The translations under genes were made by a program, and so were the position numbers. From positions 2,418,001 through 2,482,000 of the forward strand of contig CBDEUB010000002.1 in the NCBI GenBank assembly GCA_965243145.1: a stretch of 64,000 nucleotides of DNA, given 5' to 3'. The DNA comes from CBDBLK01 sp965243145 (GTDB lineage: Bacteria; Bdellovibrionota; Bacteriovoracia; Bacteriovoracales; Bacteriovoracaceae). Position 1 is the stretch's first letter. Each line of letters starts with the position of its first letter. Below the pieces are notes generated by a model. It made no database searches, was not told the DNA's origin, and saw nothing but the letters and a program-made list of their open reading frames with translations. Of this stretch, positions 40,189-48,677 are shown in pieces.

Positions 40189-41121
40189 ATGTCAAAGGTA
40201 GCATATAAAATCCAAAATTGGAGTCAATATAATCGTGCCCTCATCAATCGAGGCAATATCACCCTATGGTTTAATGAGGATGCCATCCAATCCTGGTTTG
40301 CTGACACGGAAAGTCGGAAAGGGAGGCCATATTTTTTTAGCGAAACTTGCATCCTCTTATGCCTCACCCTCCGCGCTCGATTCAACCTTCCCCTGCGCAC
40401 CACTCAAGGTTTGATTGAAGGACTCTTTGAACAGTTGGGTTTGGCGCTACCTGTGCCCAGCTATACCCAGCTTTGCCGTCGCTCCAGCAGTATCAAAATT
40501 CCCTCCAAGGCCAAGAATATCCGCAGGCCTATTAATGTTGTGGTGGATTCCACTGGCCTTAAAGTGTACGGGGAAGGGGAATGGAAAATGAGGATTCATG
40601 GGAAATCGAAAAGGCGGACTTGGCGCAAGCTGCATTTGGCAGTGAATCCCCAATCGTTTGAGATAGTGTCGATGGAATTAACAGAGTCAAATAGAACGGA
40701 TGGAAAAACGCTTCCGAGTTTGATTAAAGATATTCCCCAAATTAAAGAAGCGTTTGCGGATGCGGCGTATATGTATAGGGAATGTTTTGAGTCGATAGAT
40801 GCCAAAGGAGGGAAGGCGATTATTGATTTGCGAGGGGGAACTTCGCTGGCGCGAGCGCCTACGCCAGGTTTGGCACAGAGGAATAGGATAGTGAGAGAAC
40901 TTTGGGAGAGTTCGAGTAAGAGGAGTTGGAAGAAGAGAGTGGGTTATCACAGGCGGAGTTTAGTGGAAACCCAGATGTTCCGCTTTAAAAAGCTGCTAGG
41001 GCCTTCGCTGTTGTCGAGGAAGATGGCCACCCAGGTGGCGGAAGCAGAGATAAAGACGATGGTGCTGAATTGTATGACTCGTCTCGGAATGCCTCGGACT
41101 ATGGCCATTCCCACTGGATAG
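40189..41121 (+). CDS. IS5-family (IS903 group) transposase
   Basis: 310 residues. NVVVDSTGLKVYGEGEWKMR with the first Asp, the second Asp in EAFADAAYMYRECFE, and KKRVGYHRRSLVETQMFRFK with the catalytic Glu (the Y-2-R-3-E signature) match IS903-type transposases along the full length. AAGGAGG lies just before the ATG. It is intact, in contrast to its neighbours, and should recognise the ends at 37651 and 41182. A CTTGAC...GTCAAG palindrome around 40090-40117 may be its promoter/operator. Confidence 0.93.
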   Translation: MSKVAYKIQNWSQYNRALINRGNITLWFNEDAIQSWFADTESRKGRPYFFSETCILLCLTLRARFNLPLRTTQGLIEGLFEQLGLALPVPSYTQLCRRSSSIKIPSKAKNIRRPINVVVDSTGLKVYGEGEWKMRIHGKSKRRTWRKLHLAVNPQSFEIVSMELTESNRTDGKTLPSLIKDIPQIKEAFADAAYMYRECFESIDAKGGKAIIDLRGGTSLARAPTPGLAQRNRIVRELWESSSKRSWKKRVGYHRRSLVETQMFRFKKLLGPSLLSRKMATQVAEAEIKTMVLNCMTRLGMPRTMAIPTG

Positions 41122-41165
41122 CAAAATTTTTCCTTTCCTGTGGGGCCTCCGCAACTCTAATCCCG

Positions 41166-41182
41166 ATTTATGCAACAAGGCC
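41166..41182. repeat. Right terminal inverted repeat of the transposable unit
   Basis: ATTTATGCAACAAGGCC, 44 bases after the transposase stop, followed directly by the second copy of AGTGACTT. Confidence 0.85.
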
Positions 41183-41227
41183 AGTGACTTCAGCAACTCA
41201 TTGAAATCACTGAAAAACTGGAAATAT

Positions 41228-41256
41228 TTGACAATAAAAAGCGTTTTGTCTACAAT
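41228..41256 (+). promoter_or_regulatory. Promoter of the glutaminase gene
   Basis: TTGACA (41228-41233), 17-bp spacer, TACAAT (41251-41256). Transcription would begin near 41263, 26 bases before the ATG, leaving room for AGGAGAAGG. It lies 38 bases outside the transposon's target duplication and was left intact by the insertion. Confidence 0.8.
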
Positions 41257-41288
41257 GCGTCAATAAAGTCTGATGACAGGAGAAGGCA

Positions 41289-42905
41289 ATGCAGGACATG
41301 GCAAATTATTCTACGCCTGGCAGTGTGGCCTCCATGGTGCTCGATGTGGCCGCCACCAATGAAGGCACCCAGGTTGACCTCAAAAAGTTATTGTCCTTTT
41401 TTAAGGAAGAGGGTTTTTTGCGATCCAATCCTGGCCTGAAGGACACATTTGGTGCTTTTAAACAGCTTTTGCAAACTCGTGAAGTGGTCGATCCGGCGCG
41501 CATCGACCACCTCATCAAGGGAGAGGGGGCCTCTCTGTGCAGGAAAATTTTACAGAGGGATTTGGCGATTCCCGATTTCAGAAGATTTTGTTCGGAGATT
41601 GGGGACATTTATGAAAAAACCCGCACCAATGGAGAGGGCCAAGTGGCCGATTATATTTACCAATTGGCCAGGGTTGCGCCCGAGAAATACGGAGTGTCGA
41701 TTTGCACTGTCGATGGCCAACAATTTAACATTGGAGATGCCAACGAGTATTTTAGTGTTCAGTCGGCATCTAAACCCATCACCTATTGCATGGCCTTGGA
41801 GGAATTGGGTGAAGATGTCGTCCACCGGCACATTGGCCGAGAACCCAGCGGGCAATCTTTTAATGAATTGACTCTCGATTCCCTGGGGCGTCCCCACAAC
41901 CCCATGATCAATGCCGGGGCGATTATGGCCGCCTCTCTAATCCGCCCTTCGGCGATGGCCGCCGAGAGGTTTGAACTGGTGATGGACACTTGGAAGTCCC
42001 TCGCCGGAAGCGACATTCCCATCTTCAACAACTCGATCTATCTGTCGGAGAAAAATTCTTCCGACCGAAATTTTGCCTTGGCCTATTTTATGCGGGAGCG
42101 CAATACTTTTCCCGCCGGCACCAACATTTTGGAGACACTGAATTTTTATTTCCAATGTTGTGCTATCGACATGACTTGCGAATCCATGGCGGTGGTAGCG
42201 GGCGCTCTGGCCGCTTCGGGAGTCAACCCCCTTACGGGCAAGAGGATTTTTCGGCCGGCGGTGGTCAAACACTGTCTGTCGTTGATGTATTCCTGCGGTA
42301 TGTACAATTATTCGGGGGAATTTGCCTTTACCGTGGGCCTGCCCGCCAAGAGCGGAGTCGGTGGCGGCCTGATCATCGTCATCCCCAACTTGATGGGGAT
42401 TGGCATTTGGTCTCCCCCTCTCGATCGGCAGGGCAACTCGGTCAGGGGCATTGCCTTTTGCAAGGAATTGGTGGAGCGCTTTAATTTTCACACCTACGAC
42501 ACGCTTTTGTTGGACAAAAATGGCCGCGATGGCCCGCGGGGATTTAAAAATATGTCCAAGGCCAGAGGAGTTATGCTGCTTTGTTGGGCCGCGGCCCAGG
42601 GAGATTTGTCCGAAGTGCAAAAATTGGTCGCCTCCGGAGTGAATCCCAACGAGGGGGACTACGACAAGCGCACTGCTTTGCATTTGGCAGCGTCGGAGGG
42701 CGAACTGGAAGTGGCCAAATTTTTGGTGTCGCGCGGAGTGAGCATTGATGCCCGCGACCGCTGGGGACGAACCCCGCTCCAAGAGGCCCAAAATTCTGGC
42801 CACTCTGCAGTTGAGGATTTTCTCAAGGCCCAAGGGGCCTCCCATGAGGCGTCCAAGATGGCCCTTCAAAAAGGAAAACACTCCTCCCATACAATCGCCC
42901 CCTAA
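41289..42905 (+). CDS. glsA: Kidney-type (animal GLS-like) glutaminase with C-terminal ankyrin repeats
   Basis: 538 residues. The catalytic domain of serine-dependent beta-lactamase-like glutaminases is complete: VADYIYQLARVAPEKYGVSI, CTVDGQ, the SxxK nucleophile in SVQSASKPITY, GREPSGQSFNEL, HNPMINAGAI, SDRNFALAYFMRE, TCESMAVVAGALAA, and SGVGGGLIIVIPNLMGIGIW. It hydrolyses glutamine to glutamate and ammonia. Two or three ankyrin repeats follow (NEGDYDKRTALHLAASEGEL, DARDRWGRTPLQEAQNSGHS), and an N-terminal helical region (VDLKKLLSFFKEEGFLRSNP) matches the EF-hand-like region of animal GLS. Bacterial GlsA proteins normally have about 310 residues and only the catalytic domain. Confidence 0.92.
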   Translation: MQDMANYSTPGSVASMVLDVAATNEGTQVDLKKLLSFFKEEGFLRSNPGLKDTFGAFKQLLQTREVVDPARIDHLIKGEGASLCRKILQRDLAIPDFRRFCSEIGDIYEKTRTNGEGQVADYIYQLARVAPEKYGVSICTVDGQQFNIGDANEYFSVQSASKPITYCMALEELGEDVVHRHIGREPSGQSFNELTLDSLGRPHNPMINAGAIMAASLIRPSAMAAERFELVMDTWKSLAGSDIPIFNNSIYLSEKNSSDRNFALAYFMRERNTFPAGTNILETLNFYFQCCAIDMTCESMAVVAGALAASGVNPLTGKRIFRPAVVKHCLSLMYSCGMYNYSGEFAFTVGLPAKSGVGGGLIIVIPNLMGIGIWSPPLDRQGNSVRGIAFCKELVERFNFHTYDTLLLDKNGRDGPRGFKNMSKARGVMLLCWAAAQGDLSEVQKLVASGVNPNEGDYDKRTALHLAASEGELEVAKFLVSRGVSIDARDRWGRTPLQEAQNSGHSAVEDFLKAQGASHEASKMALQKGKHSSHTIAP

Positions 42906-42937
42906 AGGAATGTTGCCCATCACCCGATACCTTAAAG

Positions 42938-43729
42938 GTGAATCGGTATTATCACTTCTTTTGGATTTTTTTGTGGGGAGTACTTGGGCCAGGGTGTGTG
43001 GAGCCCTACCAAAAAGACCGCTCCCGTAGGGTTCCAGGAACGCCCATTGAACCGGCCCCGCCCAGAGGCGATCATTTGCTCCCCAGATACCAATTTTCCC
43101 AAGGCCCAGGTGCTGGTGAGGCCTCTTCAGATGCTCTACCGCGGGAGCAGGCCTTTTGCCCTCACGGGGATGGAAGCGGGGAGGGAGTCGATGTTTACGG
43201 CGACAGCTTGTTGGAATATCACAAGATTGGCCCCATCGTTCTCCATGGTGCCAAAGCGGGTCAAGTGGTGTGGAATTCCTCCCATTTCCCCTCCCAGATC
43301 AACCAGCGCATTTTGCGCACGGAAGACCGCTTTCATTTGAGAGTGGTGGCCAAACAGGCCCCGGCCCAGGGCACTTCCGGCAACAATGGCAGCAAGTGTT
43401 CCCACGCCCCGGTTCCCTACCGGGCCTTGCAAGTGGGGGTGATTTTGCGGACTCGCGAGGGAGCTTCGGGCCGGGGAGAGTACCACTTTTTTGAGGATAT
43501 TCCGCTGGGGTGTGCTTCCAGGGTGCATCGCTTTTCCGTGCCCAGAAGTTCCTATCCCCTGGTGGTGGAGATCAAGAATCTCCAGTGGGATTGGAGTTGT
43601 GAACACTACCGCCGTTCGGGTTATGATCCCGAGAGTTTTTGCCCCTTTGCGGCCGTTTGGCCCAATCATTGTGTTCAAATTGAACTTCAATTTGCCACCG
43701 ATGGCACCAAGGATTTACCCAGAAATTAA
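42938..43729 (+). CDS. Probable lipoprotein, paralogue of the next gene
   Basis: 263 residues from a GTG at 42938. The N terminus (HFFWIFLWGVLGPGC) is an unusual lipobox-like signal. The C-terminal domain shares with the following gene: QINQRILRTEDRFHLRV, KCSHAPVPYRALQVGV, WDWSCEHYRRSGYDPESFCP and HCVQIELQFATDGTKD, with four to five conserved Cys that probably form disulfides. No known family. The tandem arrangement shows a local duplication. Confidence 0.68.
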   Translation: MNRYYHFFWIFLWGVLGPGCVEPYQKDRSRRVPGTPIEPAPPRGDHLLPRYQFSQGPGAGEASSDALPREQAFCPHGDGSGEGVDVYGDSLLEYHKIGPIVLHGAKAGQVVWNSSHFPSQINQRILRTEDRFHLRVVAKQAPAQGTSGNNGSKCSHAPVPYRALQVGVILRTREGASGRGEYHFFEDIPLGCASRVHRFSVPRSSYPLVVEIKNLQWDWSCEHYRRSGYDPESFCPFAAVWPNHCVQIELQFATDGTKDLPRN

Positions 43730-43761
43730 ACTTTTAAGGCCTGTTCGCCGAGAAGGGGGTT

Positions 43762-44469
43762 ATGAATAGGGTAGTTTATGGCCTCTTATTCCCAATGGTA
43801 ATGCTCGGGTTTTCCCTGGCCTTGGCCGGGTGTGGGGATTCTTCCAATAATTCGCGCCAAAATCGTATTACCAAAAACCCCAATCCCGAACTTCCTTCCC
43901 CTTTTGCTCCAGTGGGAACTTTACCCCAAACTCCCTGCTCGAATTGTTATAAAATTCCGATCATTGCCCACGGAGGGCAGGGAATCGGGAATCTCGACCT
44001 TTGGCACTCGTGGCGTGATGAGACTAAAAACCGGATCAATCAGGAAATCCTCCGCACCGACAAGCGCTTTAAATTGCGGGTTAAGGCCCTGCCCGCCCCT
44101 TCCCGCGGTACTCTCGATGGCCTGGGCAAAAAGTGCAGCTATGATCCCGTGGGCTACAAAGTGTTGGGAGTCGAAGTGAAAGTCATGGCGCGGGAAAACG
44201 GCACTCGCGGCGAGTCCCACATTTTTAGAGGTATTCGCGTCGGGGAGGTTTCCGAAATATATTCCTACCGGGTTCCCGCCACCAATCACCCTTTGATGAT
44301 CGGGGTGAAAAACGCCGAATGGGACTACAGTTGCGAGTACTACAAGCGCCAGGGTTTTGGCGGCAGTGAACATGGGGTGAGTAGTTACTGTCCCTATTCC
44401 GCTATTTGGCGCAATGACTGCTTTCAAATCGAACTTCAATTTGTCACCGATCACACTCAGGATTTCTAG
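43762..44469 (+). CDS. Lipoprotein, paralogue of the previous gene
   Basis: 235 residues with a clear lipobox (FSLALAGC, Cys near residue 24) followed by a Ser/Asn-rich linker. The C-terminal domain (RINQEILRTDKRFKLRVKA, KCSYDPVGYKVLGVEV, WDYSCEYYKRQGF, CFQIELQFVTDHTQDF) is homologous to the gene just upstream, about 45 % identical by eye. It is expected to be anchored in the outer or inner membrane. It ends 4 bases inside the convergent Fic gene. Function unknown. Confidence 0.75.
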   Translation: MNRVVYGLLFPMVMLGFSLALAGCGDSSNNSRQNRITKNPNPELPSPFAPVGTLPQTPCSNCYKIPIIAHGGQGIGNLDLWHSWRDETKNRINQEILRTDKRFKLRVKALPAPSRGTLDGLGKKCSYDPVGYKVLGVEVKVMARENGTRGESHIFRGIRVGEVSEIYSYRVPATNHPLMIGVKNAEWDYSCEYYKRQGFGGSEHGVSSYCPYSAIWRNDCFQIELQFVTDHTQDF

Positions 44470-45713
44470 GAAAGTGGCCTTAATAATTCTTTAAGTTTTT
44501 TGTCTTCGATCAAATAGAAAAATTTTTTTCCTTTCTTTTCTTCCTTGAGCAGGCCTTTTTTCAACAGGCCTTTGAGTTCCCTTCTGGCAATTTCACGGGA
44601 TTTGCCAATGTCTTTAGCATATTCTTCTATAGTAAAGGGCCGATATTTATTCAATGCCATACGCTGAAGAAGCGAGACTTGGTTTGGGTTAATTCCCATA
44701 GAACTTTCCAAGCTAGAAAAGTTCATTAAGTAGTTTACTTTTATTTCAACTTCTTCCAGTGCCGCAATTAACGAATCGAGACAAAAATCAATAAAAAAAG
44801 TCATATCGAGATCGTGCTCTTTGACCAGTTCAAATGACCTTTCATATCTTTTTCCGTGTTCTTTGAGGTTTGCGGAGATTGATAGCAATTCAACAAATTT
44901 AAGATCATTTTTTATCATTTTAAAATAGAAAAGTGTTCTTGCAGTTCTGCCATTCCCGTCAAAAAAGGGATGGATATAAGCAATGAAATAATGGAATAAA
45001 ATGCCCTTGATAAGGCCGTGAATAAATCTTGGATGGCCACTGATAAGTGCAATAACTTCATTGAGGGTTTCTTCTATTTTAGTGTGGGTAATTCCCTCAT
45101 GTTCTCCAATATAAACTTTATCATCTCTAAATTTTCCACAGAAATTGGCATCGTCTCCTTCCAATGTGTTTCGAGATACGATCTCATGTATTTTGAGAAT
45201 GAGTCGGTTTGATACGGGATATGTGGAGTTTCTTTTGATGAAACGCATAGCAAAATAATTATTGATAAGCATCCATTCATCTTTATTTTGAGGCGATTTT
45301 TTGGCCGCTATGAGGGCCTTGGCCTTTGAACGAGTACTGTTGGCACCTTCGTAAATAGCAGAAGTGATGGCCTCTTCTATCGTAGAGTTGGCCAAAAATC
45401 CCTTTTTAAGAGAACCGTAGTTCTCTATTTTGTCGTAGAGTTTATTTCCCAAACTTTCAATGTTGTGGATTTTTTTATTGAGAGAGTCCGATGGAAAATA
45501 CCAAAACTTTTTATCAATTGAGCTTAGGAAAAAGGGAACGGCACCCATTTTTCTCAAGGTCTGAATTTTGAACTTTAATTCATTCCAACGATTTGGGGAT
45601 ATATTAAGGTGTTTTAGTCGGTATTTTATGTTCTTTAGGGGTAAATACTGCTCTTGAGAGCATTTAATCCACAGTGGGTTATTTAAAAATTTAAACTCTT
45701 CTGGTGAAGTCAT
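44466..45713 (-). CDS. Fic-domain protein with N-terminal inhibitory motif and C-terminal winged helix
   Basis: 415 residues. The active-site motif is HPFFDGNGRTAR (complete HxFx(D/E)GNGRxxR), so AMP transfer or related phosphotransfer to a target hydroxyl is expected. The autoinhibitory helix motif (S/T)xxxE(G/N) is present as SAIYEG about 100 residues earlier, which makes it a class II Fic, normally self-restrained. The C terminus (PFTIEEYAKDIGKSREIARR, KGLLKKGLLKEEKK) is a winged helix that may autoregulate. AT-rich relative to neighbours, suggesting import. Possible promoter TTGTAG-N17-TAGAAT on the minus strand with the -10 only about 9 bases from the ATG, i.e. perhaps leaderless. Confidence 0.9.
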   Translation of the reverse strand: MTSPEEFKFLNNPLWIKCSQEQYLPLKNIKYRLKHLNISPNRWNELKFKIQTLRKMGAVPFFLSSIDKKFWYFPSDSLNKKIHNIESLGNKLYDKIENYGSLKKGFLANSTIEEAITSAIYEGANSTRSKAKALIAAKKSPQNKDEWMLINNYFAMRFIKRNSTYPVSNRLILKIHEIVSRNTLEGDDANFCGKFRDDKVYIGEHEGITHTKIEETLNEVIALISGHPRFIHGLIKGILFHYFIAYIHPFFDGNGRTARTLFYFKMIKNDLKFVELLSISANLKEHGKRYERSFELVKEHDLDMTFFIDFCLDSLIAALEEVEIKVNYLMNFSSLESSMGINPNQVSLLQRMALNKYRPFTIEEYAKDIGKSREIARRELKGLLKKGLLKEEKKGKKFFYLIEDKKLKELLRPLS

Positions 45714-45847
45714 GATTTTAACATTCTAGCACGATATGGTATTTTCTACAACTTTTTGGGTGAAAATTTGTAACAAATTGCGATTTTATTAAAAAAATCA
45801 ATAAATTCAATATGTTATAATTACAACAAGAGTTGTACTTGAAATTC

Positions 45848-46672
45848 TCAGTCCTCGAACACCGACTTGCTGCCGGTCTTGGTTTCAAAGGCCATGTCTT
45901 GGTCGTCCCCTCCAACTTCGTCTTCCAGGTCTTCAAAGGATTCTTCGGCGGCGTCGATGTCCATGTCTTCGAGGGCGGCAAAAAAGGATTTTTCATTGTT
46001 CAGGTCTGACAGAATGGCCCCCAACAATTGGGAATTGGAAGTGGTTTTGGCCAAGGAACGGATGTAATTTTGGAGCTGACCGCTTCTCAAAACATCCTCT
46101 TTCTTTTTAATGTCTTTCCAGTTTTTAATGTAGTGAAGGCGGCAGTAGTTCCCCGTACTGGAGGGGTGGTCGCAACCGCGCTCCAGACATTCGTCGGATT
46201 CATTTTGGTAAAAATCGAGTTGACCTATTTTTTCGAGGGCCTCTTCTAGCGGGTTGGGCGGTGGCGGGGCGGCCAGTTCCACCGTTTTTTGCGTTTCTGT
46301 TTGAGCGGGCGGAGGAGTGGCGGAAGGGAGGGCGGCCTGTACCGGCCTTTTATCTTTGGCCTGGATGTGGCCAGCTTTTGGCCGGGGGGTTTTTTTCACC
46401 GTTTTTTTGGCGGCCTTTTTTGCTGGTCTCAAAGTGGCCTTTGGGGTCGCTTTTTTGCTGGCCTTGGGAATGGTTTTTTTGGCGGCCTTTTTTGCTGGCC
46501 TCAAAGTGGCCTTTTTAGCAGTTTTTTTGCCGGCCTTGGGGGCGGTTTTTTTCACCGTTTTTTTGGCGGCCTTTTTTGCTGGCCTCGAAGCGGCCTTTTT
46601 GGCCCTTTTGGGGTTGGCCTTTTTTGGTGATGCGGCCTTGGCGGTTTTTTTAGCGGCCTTTTTCTTGGCCAT
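45848..46672 (-). CDS. Lysine/alanine-rich histone H1-like protein with acidic C-terminal domain
   Basis: 274 residues. The first ~105 are a low-complexity, histone H1-type tail built of repeated KKAAKKT/RPAKKAAKKT units, as in bacterial Hc1/AlgP-like proteins, expected to coat DNA. A proline-rich linker leads to a separate C-terminal domain (ECLERGCDHPSSTGNYCRLH with four Cys/His, possibly zinc-binding) and a very acidic end (EESFEDLEDEVGGDDQD). The basic-plus-acidic layout suggests a nucleoid protein with a regulatory or partner-binding domain. The repeats at DNA level (for example 46430-46600) may be unstable. AT-rich spacer to the Fic gene. Confidence 0.75.
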   Translation of the reverse strand: MAKKKAAKKTAKAASPKKANPKRAKKAASRPAKKAAKKTVKKTAPKAGKKTAKKATLRPAKKAAKKTIPKASKKATPKATLRPAKKAAKKTVKKTPRPKAGHIQAKDKRPVQAALPSATPPPAQTETQKTVELAAPPPPNPLEEALEKIGQLDFYQNESDECLERGCDHPSSTGNYCRLHYIKNWKDIKKKEDVLRSGQLQNYIRSLAKTTSNSQLLGAILSDLNNEKSFFAALEDMDIDAAEESFEDLEDEVGGDDQDMAFETKTGSKSVFED

Positions 46673-46726
46673 GTCCGTATTCTCCTCTTTCTGCTGGTTG
46701 GAGTGTAATGAATTGCCCTCTAAAAC

Positions 46727-47863
46727 TTAACCTTTGAGTTCGCAGGCGGCAATGACGATGCGTTGGATTTCGGAAGTGCCCTCGTAAATTTCGGTGATTT
46801 TGGCATCGCGGAAATAGCGCTCCATGGGGTATTCCTTGCTGTAGCCGTTGCCGCCTAAAATTTGAATCCCCTTGGTGGTGATGTGCATGGCCGCTTCGGA
46901 GGCAAAGACTTTCGCCTGGGCCGCTTCTTTGGAGTAATTTTCTCCTGCATCTTTGAGGCGACTGGCCTGGAGGATGAGCAGGCGCGCGGCCGCAATTTTG
47001 GTGCTCATATCCGCCAGCATAAATTGAATGGCCTGCAATTTGGCAATCGGCCGGCCAAATTGAACCCGCTCGCGGGCGTAAGTTTTGGCGTAGTCAAAGG
47101 CCCCCTGGGCAATACCCAGGGCCTGGGCGGCAATGCCGATACGGCCCCCGTCGAGAGTGGACAGGGCGATGGAAAAACCTTTGCCCTCTTGGCCCAGCAA
47201 GTTGGCCTTAGGCACGCGCACACCATCGAAGAGAATTTGGGTGGTGGAGGAACCGCGGATGCCCAGCTTATCCTCTTCCTTTTGTACTTTGAATCCTGGC
47301 ATTTGCGCCTCGACGATAAAGGCGCTGATGTCCCTGTGATCGTCGGTCTTTTGGGTTTTGGCAAAGACGATGGCCAAATCGGCCTCTTTGCCGTTGGTGA
47401 TCCAGTTTTTGGCCCCCGTGAGGACATAGTGATCACCCTCCGCCCGCGCCATCGTCTTGAGGGAGGCGGCGTCGGAGCCGGCCCCCACTTCCGACAGGCA
47501 AAAGCACCCCACCCATGCGCCGGAGGCCAGTTTGGGGAGGTATTGCTCCTTTTGCTGATCACTTCCGAAGGCCAAAATCGGCCAGGTGGCCAGGGAACTG
47601 TGGGCGGAAACCATAACGCTGGTGGAGGCGCATGCGCGCGCCAATTCTTCGATCAGAAAGGCGTAGGAGACAAAATCCATCCCCGCACCACCATAGTTTT
47701 CGGGCACAAAACTTCCCATAAAACCGTTGGCGGCCAGCTTTTCCCGCAGGGCCACAGGGATTTCTCCACAACGGTCGATCTCGGCGGCCAAGGGAGCGGC
47801 CTCGGAATCACTAAATTTGGCCAGGAGTTCCCGAAATTCCCGGTATTGTGCCAGTAGACTCAC
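46727..47863 (-). CDS. Short-chain acyl-CoA dehydrogenase
   Basis: 378 residues from a GTG at 47863 with GAGGGAGA upstream; the longer frame overlaps the hydratase and is rejected. Family segments: GFMGSFVPENYGGAGMDFVS, CLSEVGAGSDAASLKT, ITNGKEADLAIVFAKT, REVRQFGRP-like RERVQFGRPI, GGNGYSKEYPMERYFRDAKI, and the catalytic Glu in ITEIYEGTSEIQR. FAD-dependent oxidation of acyl-CoA to enoyl-CoA. With the two upstream genes it forms a butyryl/short-chain acyl-CoA oxidation or synthesis set. Confidence 0.92.
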   Translation of the reverse strand: MSLLAQYREFRELLAKFSDSEAAPLAAEIDRCGEIPVALREKLAANGFMGSFVPENYGGAGMDFVSYAFLIEELARACASTSVMVSAHSSLATWPILAFGSDQQKEQYLPKLASGAWVGCFCLSEVGAGSDAASLKTMARAEGDHYVLTGAKNWITNGKEADLAIVFAKTQKTDDHRDISAFIVEAQMPGFKVQKEEDKLGIRGSSTTQILFDGVRVPKANLLGQEGKGFSIALSTLDGGRIGIAAQALGIAQGAFDYAKTYARERVQFGRPIAKLQAIQFMLADMSTKIAAARLLILQASRLKDAGENYSKEAAQAKVFASEAAMHITTKGIQILGGNGYSKEYPMERYFRDAKITEIYEGTSEIQRIVIAACELKG

Positions 47864-47873
47864 CGCATCTCCC

Positions 47874-48677
47874 TCAATTCCCGCTAAATCGGGGTGGGCG
47901 CTTTTCCACAAAAGCGGCCGTCCCCTCCCGCATATCGTGGGAGTTGAAGATGGCACTGAACTCTTGGGCCTCACATTCCAGGCCTTGTTCCACGGTCAAA
48001 TCACACCCCTGGTTGATCACTTTTTTAGCGCATGCCACTGCCAGGGGCGAGGCCTGGCCGATGGCCTGTAAACTTTGGTGTGCCATCTCGAAGAGGGCCT
48101 TTTGGTTGGGGGCCAGTTTAAGCACCAGGCCCATATCTAAGGCCTCCGCGGCAGAAACTGTGCGCCCTGAATAGATGATTTCCCGGGCGCGTTGGCGGCC
48201 AACTAATCGGGCCAGTCTTTGAGTGCCGCCAAAACCGGGAATCAGGCCGAGTTTTACTTCCGGTTGGCCAAAGACGGCGTTTTCGGTGGCGTAGATAAAA
48301 TCGCAACTCATCGCCATTTCGCATCCGCCTCCCAGGGCGTGGCCACCCACGCAGGCGATTGTGGGGAAGGGCAGGGCCTCCAGCGCCAGAGTCACCCGCT
48401 GGCCGAGTTTGCCAAAGGCGTACGCTTGCTCGCCGTCCATGCTGGCCATTTCTTTAATGTCCGCCCCGGCGATAAAAGCGCGCTCTTCGGCCCCGGTTAA
48501 AATCAGGCCTCTCACTTGGGAAGTGCCTTCGTCCTTTAAAGTTTTCAGGCAGTCTTCCAATTCGTTGAGCACTTGCCGGTTGAGAGCGTTGAGTTGTTTG
48601 GGGCGGTTGATGGTGACGGTGATGATTGTTCCTGCTCTTTCCACTAATAAAGTTTGGTAGCGTTCAGGTGTAGTCAT
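47874..48677 (-). CDS. Enoyl-CoA hydratase/crotonase
   Basis: 267 residues from ATG 48677 (MTTPERYQ) with GGAAGGGGA upstream. The oxyanion-hole region AFIAGADIKEM, the first catalytic Glu in GGHALGGGCEMAMSCDF and the second in FGQPEVKLGLIPGFGGTQRL are intact, so hydratase activity (enoyl-CoA to 3-hydroxyacyl-CoA) is expected. It overlaps the end of the dehydrogenase upstream by 14 bases and precedes the acyl-CoA dehydrogenase by 10. Confidence 0.93.
   Translation of the reverse strand: MTTPERYQTLLVERAGTIITVTINRPKQLNALNRQVLNELEDCLKTLKDEGTSQVRGLILTGAEERAFIAGADIKEMASMDGEQAYAFGKLGQRVTLALEALPFPTIACVGGHALGGGCEMAMSCDFIYATENAVFGQPEVKLGLIPGFGGTQRLARLVGRQRAREIIYSGRTVSAAEALDMGLVLKLAPNQKALFEMAHQSLQAIGQASPLAVACAKKVINQGCDLTVEQGLECEAQEFSAIFNSHDMREGTAAFVEKRPPRFSGN

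Larger units (their letters stand above)
37643..41190. mobile_element. IS903-type transposable unit with cargo, 3532 bp plus 8-bp target duplication
   Basis: The terminal inverted repeats are GGCCTTGTTGCGTAAAT at 37651-37667 and ATTTATGCAACAAGGCC at 41166-41182 (one mismatch), closely resembling IS903 ends. The direct repeat AGTGACTT lies exactly outside both ends (37643-37650, 41183-41190) and is best read as a target duplication (IS903 usually gives 9 bp). An ordinary IS of this group is about 1.06 kb, with the left end some 100 bp from the transposase; here the left end lies 2.5 kb upstream and a structured RNA, an IS1-like transposase and a methyltransferase/Mrr gene lie between. Either the unit captured cargo or the cargo inserted into the IS later; no inner boundary is visible. 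Confidence 0.82.

Noticed and set aside
46261..46730. Long hydrophobic open frames on the plus strand opposite the H1-like gene
   Set aside because: They are the antisense of a Lys/Ala-rich repeat; Phe/Leu/Ala-rich runs arise from complementing AAG and GCC codons.
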